Shown here: positions 59,992 through 64,000 of the stretch, piece after piece
How the letters are laid out: every line of letters starts with the position of its first letter
How positions within the stretch are numbered: position 1 is the stretch's first letter
Assembly: GCA_021732365.1 (NCBI GenBank)
Contig: JAKFVD010000025.1
Coordinates: forward strand, 1 to 64,000
Source of the DNA: Methylotenera sp.
GTDB lineage: Bacteria > Pseudomonadota > Gammaproteobacteria > Burkholderiales > Methylophilaceae
Direction: 5' to 3'
Length of the DNA: 64,000 nt
Program-made: the position numbers and the translations under genes
Notes under the pieces: model-generated
What the model was told of the DNA's origin: nothing
Database searches by the model: none
Seen by the model: only the letters and a program-made list of their open reading frames with translations

Positions 59992-61025
59992 TATTGCACG
60001 CTCGGGGTTTCGTTAACGGCTGGATTCATTGCTTCATTAAACTCGGTTAATACATCATTGTTCACTTCTTGCATTGCCATTTTTAGCCGATTCAGCTCTG
60101 GCTGATTATCTTCCCGCTTCGCTATGTTGCCCAGCGCATGTAAAGTCGCTGGGTGTTGTGGATACAGCTGAAGTGCTTTTGCAAACAGCGTTTTGGCAAG
60201 TGCAATATTGCCTAGTTTGTCTTGCGCCACGCCCAAATAGTAGTGCGCCTCTGCACTCGTCGGTTCAGCTTTCACCCAAGCTTGTGCCACGGTATATAAC
60301 TCATCCCATTTGTCATGTTGATACGGTAAAACTACGCGCATAAAATAGGGTCGATTTTCTTCTAAAGCATCCCAAAAAGGACTGTCGTCTGTTTTCATCG
60401 AGGTGGTTTCAACTGAATCAGGCGCGGCCAACAGTTCTTTTACCCATTTAACAGGAATATTATAGAAATAAGCGCCACGACCTGGACTTTTGAAGGTGCT
60501 GATGGCGATTAATTTGCCATCATTATCAAATACAGGGCTGCCGCTTGCGCCCATCACAAATGAAGCATCAGTGCGCACAACTTGGCCATTATCCAATGGA
60601 TATAAAGCTTTGATTTTGCCATGCGACACTTGTGGTTTCGGCGGGCCACCAGGGAAACCAATAGAAAACATGGTTTGCTCATATTTTAATTGCTCAGAAT
60701 CACCCAACTCAACAGGGGCAAGGTCTACATACTGAAAGCGTAAAATACATAGATCATGCTTCCAATCGGCTCTTAAACTCACAGGCGCATGACTATCGCC
60801 AAATTTTGTGATTTTGACACCCGTTGCATTCGCCAGCACATGGCAATTAGTTGCCACTAAATCTTTAGCGACCACCACACCAGTACCAACGCCATGACCA
60901 CCAGTTTTGGTAGAAACATGTACTTTTACAACCGATGCTTTAAGCTTGTAGGTAAGGTCTGAGCTGGGTTCTGCAATAGAAATTTGGCTAAAAAAAAGCC
61001 CTAAAACCATGAATGCTAGGCGCAT
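59991..61025 (-). CDS. Trypsin-like serine protease with C-terminal TPR repeats (copy 1)
   Basis: About 344 aa, the paralogue of the adjacent downstream gene. The frame is open to 61091, but the ATG at 61025 starts a proper signal peptide (MRLAFMVLGLFFSQISIA) and I choose it. The triad is in TNCHVLAN, DWKHDLCILRF and GASGSPVFDNDG. TPR repeats follow at the C-terminus. The two genes arose by tandem duplication and are coupled by a one-base overlap, which suggests both products are made together, perhaps as partners. Confidence 0.9.
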   Translation of the reverse strand: MRLAFMVLGLFFSQISIAEPSSDLTYKLKASVVKVHVSTKTGGHGVGTGVVVAKDLVATNCHVLANATGVKITKFGDSHAPVSLRADWKHDLCILRFQYVDLAPVELGDSEQLKYEQTMFSIGFPGGPPKPQVSHGKIKALYPLDNGQVVRTDASFVMGASGSPVFDNDGKLIAISTFKSPGRGAYFYNIPVKWVKELLAAPDSVETTSMKTDDSPFWDALEENRPYFMRVVLPYQHDKWDELYTVAQAWVKAEPTSAEAHYYLGVAQDKLGNIALAKTLFAKALQLYPQHPATLHALGNIAKREDNQPELNRLKMAMQEVNNDVLTEFNEAMNPAVNETPSVQ

Positions 61026-61224
61026 ATAATCGCTTTCCGTAGTGATGTGTATGTTAAATGACAACCCTTTAAAAAAATAATTCTGCAACAATTAAAAACA
61101 TATTAAGCCGCTTAACACAAAATTATGCGTGAAAAGCACCTTAAACCCCTGTAAAATATTGTACTTAACAAAATATTAATCATAAAAACACAAATTTTTT
61201 TAATTTAAGCTTTGGAACAAAATA

Positions 61225-61959
61225 ATGCAAATTCAAACGCATGTTGTTGATATAGACACCCCAACTGGCGTTATGCGTACTTATGTGCACCGTCCCATTC
61301 ACAATAAACCAGTCGCAGCCATTTTGTTTTATTCCGAAATATTCCAGCAAACAGGGCCGATTGAGCGCGCGGCGCAAATGATGGCGGGGCAGGGTTATGC
61401 TGTTTTAGTGCCTGAGGTATTTCACGAGCTAAACCCAATTGGGACGGTTTTGGGTTATGACGATGCAGGTCGCGAAAAGGGCAATGCAGATAAAGCTGCC
61501 AAAGATGTGCAGGGTTACGATTCAGACAACCGCGCCATGATTGAATATTTAAGCACGCAAAATTGGTATAACAGTAACCTAGGCGCCATGGGTTTTTGTA
61601 TTGGCGGCCACTTAGCGTTTCGCGCCGCCTTGCAGCCAGAAGTAAAAGCTACCGCCTGTTTTTACGCCACTGATTTACATACAAATACAATCCCGAATAA
61701 ACCGAATCAACACAGCATGGAAAGATTGGCTGATATCAAAGGCGAGTTAATGATGATTTGGGGCAAGCAAGATAATCATGTTCCTACCGCTGGGCGCGTA
61801 TTAGTGAACCAAAAGCTCACAGAAGCGAACTTAACTTTCTCATGGCATGAATTTAATGGCCAGCACGCGTTTATGCGCGATGAGGGCGAACGTTATGACC
61901 CGCAGTTGGCCATGACAGGTTATCAATTAGCCATACAGATGTTTGGAAATGCACTATAG
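61225..61959 (+). CDS. Dienelactone hydrolase family protein
   Basis: A 244-aa alpha/beta hydrolase of the carboxymethylenebutenolidase type. The Cys nucleophile is in GFCIGGHLAF, the acid is in GKQDNHVP, and the His is in NGQHAFMRD. It lacks a signal peptide. Natural substrates are uncertain; in a methylotroph it may act on a lactone or thioester rather than an aromatic intermediate. A strong terminator follows. Confidence 0.92.
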   Translation: MQIQTHVVDIDTPTGVMRTYVHRPIHNKPVAAILFYSEIFQQTGPIERAAQMMAGQGYAVLVPEVFHELNPIGTVLGYDDAGREKGNADKAAKDVQGYDSDNRAMIEYLSTQNWYNSNLGAMGFCIGGHLAFRAALQPEVKATACFYATDLHTNTIPNKPNQHSMERLADIKGELMMIWGKQDNHVPTAGRVLVNQKLTEANLTFSWHEFNGQHAFMRDEGERYDPQLAMTGYQLAIQMFGNAL

Positions 61960-61978
61960 ATATATGGCAATGTTTTAT

Positions 61979-62010
61979 AAATGTTAACGCAACGAGGCGT
62001 TAACATTTTT
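61979..62010 (+). terminator. Terminator after the dienelactone hydrolase gene
   Basis: A perfect 12-bp stem (61979-61990 with 61997-62008) with a six-base loop, followed by T's. Confidence 0.85.
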
Positions 62011-62127
62011 GTAGTAAAAGTAGTATTAAGTAATGTCTAGCAATGCCTATGTAGTACTGAAACAATAGCCACAAGCCTTTGTTTTTGTTAGTTTAAATTA
62101 CCCATTTAATTAATTTTAGAGAATGAT

Positions 62128-63642
62128 ATGACCACAAAAAACGCTGATATTGGCCTAGTTGGCCTAGCTGTCATGGGCCAAAATTTAGCCCTAAATATTG
62201 CCGACCACGGCTACACCATCGCTGTTTACAACCGCGACCCTAAAAAAATGCTGAACTTTGTAGAAGAATGTAAAAAAAATGAGCCTTCACATGCAAATGT
62301 GGTTGGCCACGCTGACCTTGCTTCTTTCGTATTAAGCATCAAACGCCCACGCAAAATCATCTTATTGGTGAAAGCAGGAAGTGCGACCGACGTAACCATC
62401 AATGCACTATTACCATTCTTAGAGCAAGGCGATATCATCATTGATGGCGGCAACTCATTATGGACAGACACGATTCGCCGCGAAAAAGAATTGGTTGCTA
62501 AAGGCATCGAATTTATCGGTTCTGGCGTTTCAGGTGGCGAAACAGGCGCACGTTTCGGCCCATCATTAATGCCATCAGGCACACGTAAAGCATGGTCTAG
62601 CTTAGAGCCAATCTGGCGCGATATCGCTGCCAAAGTTGATGCAGTGACCGGCGAGCCATTAGAAGGTGGCGCACCAGGCAAACCAGTAGAAGGCGGTTTT
62701 TCCTGCGCTGAATATATCGGCCCAGACGGTGCTGGTCACTATGTAAAAATGGTGCACAACGGTATCGAATACATTGATATGCAATTGATTTGCGAAGCTT
62801 ACTGGTTGATGAAAAACTTGCTAGGCATGCCAGCAGATGAAATCGGTAAAGTATTTGCTGAGTGGAATAAGGGCGAGTTATCCAGCTTCTTGATTGAAAT
62901 TACTGCCGACATCCTGCAACAAAAAGACCCTGCAGGAAAAGGTTTCTTGGTAGACCAAATCTTGGATACCGCTGGTCAAAAAGGTACAGGTCAATGGACA
63001 GCAGCGAATGCGCTTGAACTAGGCGCACCAGCCAATGCGATTGCAGCAGCAGTTTATGCACGTGCATTATCTAGCTTAAAAGAAGAGCGTGTTGAAGCCA
63101 GCAAAATCTTAAAAGGCCCAGTGCTAGTAAAAGAAACTGACAAAGCAGCGATTATCGAAGCGATTAAAAATGCTCTGTATTGCTCAAAAATCTGCGCATA
63201 CGCACAAGGATTCCAATTGATGGATAAAGCGCAAGTTGCTTACAACTGGAAATTGAATTTCGGTGAGATCGCTCAAATCTGGCGTGGTGGTTGTATTATC
63301 CGTGCACGTTTCTTGCAAAAAATCACCGATGCTTATGCATTGAATTCACGTTTGAAAAACTTGATGTTAGACCCGTATTTCACTAACTCAATGAATGACG
63401 GTCAAGCAGGTTGGCGTAAAGTGATTGCCTTGGCAGTCACCAACGGTATTCCAGCACAAGGTTTTGCTGCTGCATTGGCTTATTACGATGGTTACCGCAG
63501 TGCAGATTTGCCTGCCAACCTATTGCAAGGTCAACGTGACTTCTTTGGCGCGCATACTTATGAGCGTAAAGATCAGCCGCGTGGTCAGTTCTATCACCTG
63601 GATTGGCCAGAGGCAGGTCGCCCACAACTTTCTATTGAGTAA
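62128..63642 (+). CDS. gnd: 6-phosphogluconate dehydrogenase (decarboxylating)
   Basis: A 504-aa enzyme. The N-terminal Rossmann domain has [17 protein letters not shown] and YNRDPKK (NADP preference). [20 protein letters not shown] and [19 protein letters not shown] carry the substrate and catalytic Lys residues, and the helical C-terminal domain ends [14 protein letters not shown]. It is longer than the E. coli enzyme (468 aa), partly from an insert near residue 180. In RuMP-cycle methylotrophs it runs the cyclic oxidation of formaldehyde to carbon dioxide, which fits the organism. Confidence 0.97.
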   Translation: MTTKNADIGLVGLAVMGQNLALNIADHGYTIAVYNRDPKKMLNFVEECKKNEPSHANVVGHADLASFVLSIKRPRKIILLVKAGSATDVTINALLPFLEQGDIIIDGGNSLWTDTIRREKELVAKGIEFIGSGVSGGETGARFGPSLMPSGTRKAWSSLEPIWRDIAAKVDAVTGEPLEGGAPGKPVEGGFSCAEYIGPDGAGHYVKMVHNGIEYIDMQLICEAYWLMKNLLGMPADEIGKVFAEWNKGELSSFLIEITADILQQKDPAGKGFLVDQILDTAGQKGTGQWTAANALELGAPANAIAAAVYARALSSLKEERVEASKILKGPVLVKETDKAAIIEAIKNALYCSKICAYAQGFQLMDKAQVAYNWKLNFGEIAQIWRGGCIIRARFLQKITDAYALNSRLKNLMLDPYFTNSMNDGQAGWRKVIALAVTNGIPAQGFAAALAYYDGYRSADLPANLLQGQRDFFGAHTYERKDQPRGQFYHLDWPEAGRPQLSIE

Positions 63643-63677
63643 CAGCAATCGAATAGTTGGTAATAAAAATCAATTTG

Positions 63678-63703
63678 GTGGGTTGCGATTAAAAGCGACC
63701 CAC
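63678..63703 (+). terminator. Probable terminator after gnd
   Basis: A 9-bp stem (63678-63686 with 63695-63703, one G-T pair) around an eight-base loop, 36 bases after gnd. The T-run afterwards is weak. Confidence 0.5.
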
Positions 63704-63755
63704 TATTTGAAGTATTTTGAGCGTTAAGTGCTCATTATAAAAACTAGCGAAAACG

Positions 63756-63929
63756 TTAGACGCAATCGCTGTAAGCTTCTAATAACCGTTTGATATTTTT
63801 AGGTTTTTGTAAGCTTAAAACATTAGTTTCTTGGGCTTTTACTTTATCAGACTTTTGATTCAGTGCTGGTTCGTAAATTTCGTTCAGTAGCTGTGGTTTT
63901 GTGGCAGGTTTTACATTTAGTGCTTGCAT
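63756..63929 (-). CDS. Small hypothetical protein
   Basis: A 57-aa frame found by reading: it begins MQALNVKPATKPQ and ends LLEAYSDCV. AAGGAA lies eight bases before the ATG. It is hydrophilic with a C-terminal Cys. It is convergent with gnd and has no recognised family. The coding status rests on the ribosome site and on the frame only. Confidence 0.5.
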   Translation of the reverse strand: MQALNVKPATKPQLLNEIYEPALNQKSDKVKAQETNVLSLQKPKNIKRLLEAYSDCV

Positions 63930-64000
63930 TATAATTTCCTTAAAAAATCCTTTTGGGAGTTAAAACAACAGAAATTTTGTTTCTGTTGCATGTGAATGTA

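Noticed and set aside
1..64000. CRISPR arrays, rRNA operons, prophage structural genes, IS transposases
   Set aside because: I saw no regularly spaced repeats, no rRNA signatures and no transposase or capsid motifs anywhere in the window.

Overview
The window reads as chromosome from a low-GC obligate or near-obligate methylotrophic betaproteobacterium, most likely Methylophilaceae (Methylotenera/Methylophilus-like). The evidence is the gene order (rpsU-dnaG-rpoD, rpsP-rimM-trmD-rplS, ruvB-ybgC-tolQRAB-pal-cpoB-queE-queC), a free-standing PQQ precursor peptide gene (pqqA), a SoxYZ-like carrier of the quinoprotein-dehydrogenase type, a 6-phosphogluconate dehydrogenase (RuMP-cycle methylotrophs use it to oxidise formaldehyde cyclically), and an Azoarcus-type group I intron in tRNA-Ile(CAU). 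The species is inferred from content only.

Region by region. 1-4.6 kb is an AT-rich accessory segment: an unknown CxxC protein, then a GHKL/MORC-like ATPase, an unassigned Rossmann-like protein and a C5-cytosine DNA methyltransferase, which together look like an uncharacterised restriction or defence operon. It abuts the tRNA-Ile(CAU) gene, which carries a 205-nt group I intron. A stranded intron-free tRNA 5' half lies between that gene and rpoD. 5-10.3 kb is the macromolecular synthesis cluster on the minus strand, with tsaD divergent. 10.4-17.6 kb holds plsY, folB, a HEPN-like gene coupled to folB, xerD, ogt and the ribosomal/tRNA-modification operon rpsP-rimM-trmD-rplS. 17.7-26 kb holds a LuxR-type regulator, queuosine genes and the complete tol-pal operon plus ruvB, with a palindromic MITE-like repeat directly against the ruvB start.

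26.2-32.6 kb carries a TonB receptor / periplasmic binding protein / GGDEF-EAL module and a DUF4349 lipoprotein. 32.7-35.5 kb is yebC-ruvC-ruvA with a putative PD-(D/E)XK nuclease gene fitted between yebC and ruvC. 35.5-42.9 kb has an EamA transporter, a CBS protein, pqqA, the SoxYZ-like carrier, a glyoxalase-family protein, a PIN/NYN-like protein, aspS and two small conserved proteins. 43-51.6 kb has a FecR-domain surface protein with a hexanucleotide repeat, MOSC and PAS-GGDEF proteins, a rhomboid protease, and a Tat-exported molybdopterin lipoprotein paired with cytochrome b561. 51.6-64 kb carries an SDR/TetR pair with matched operators, an MFS exporter, a fasciclin protein, the divergent alkA/alkB repair pair, Sua5/TsaC, a tandem pair of trypsin-like protease-TPR proteins, a dienelactone hydrolase and gnd.

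Most of the DNA is ordinary housekeeping. The unusual content is the first 5 kb and a recurring pattern of single AT-rich genes (HEPN-like, PD-(D/E)XK-like, PIN-like) lodged next to or inside housekeeping operons. Two of these three are joined to the upstream gene with almost no gap.
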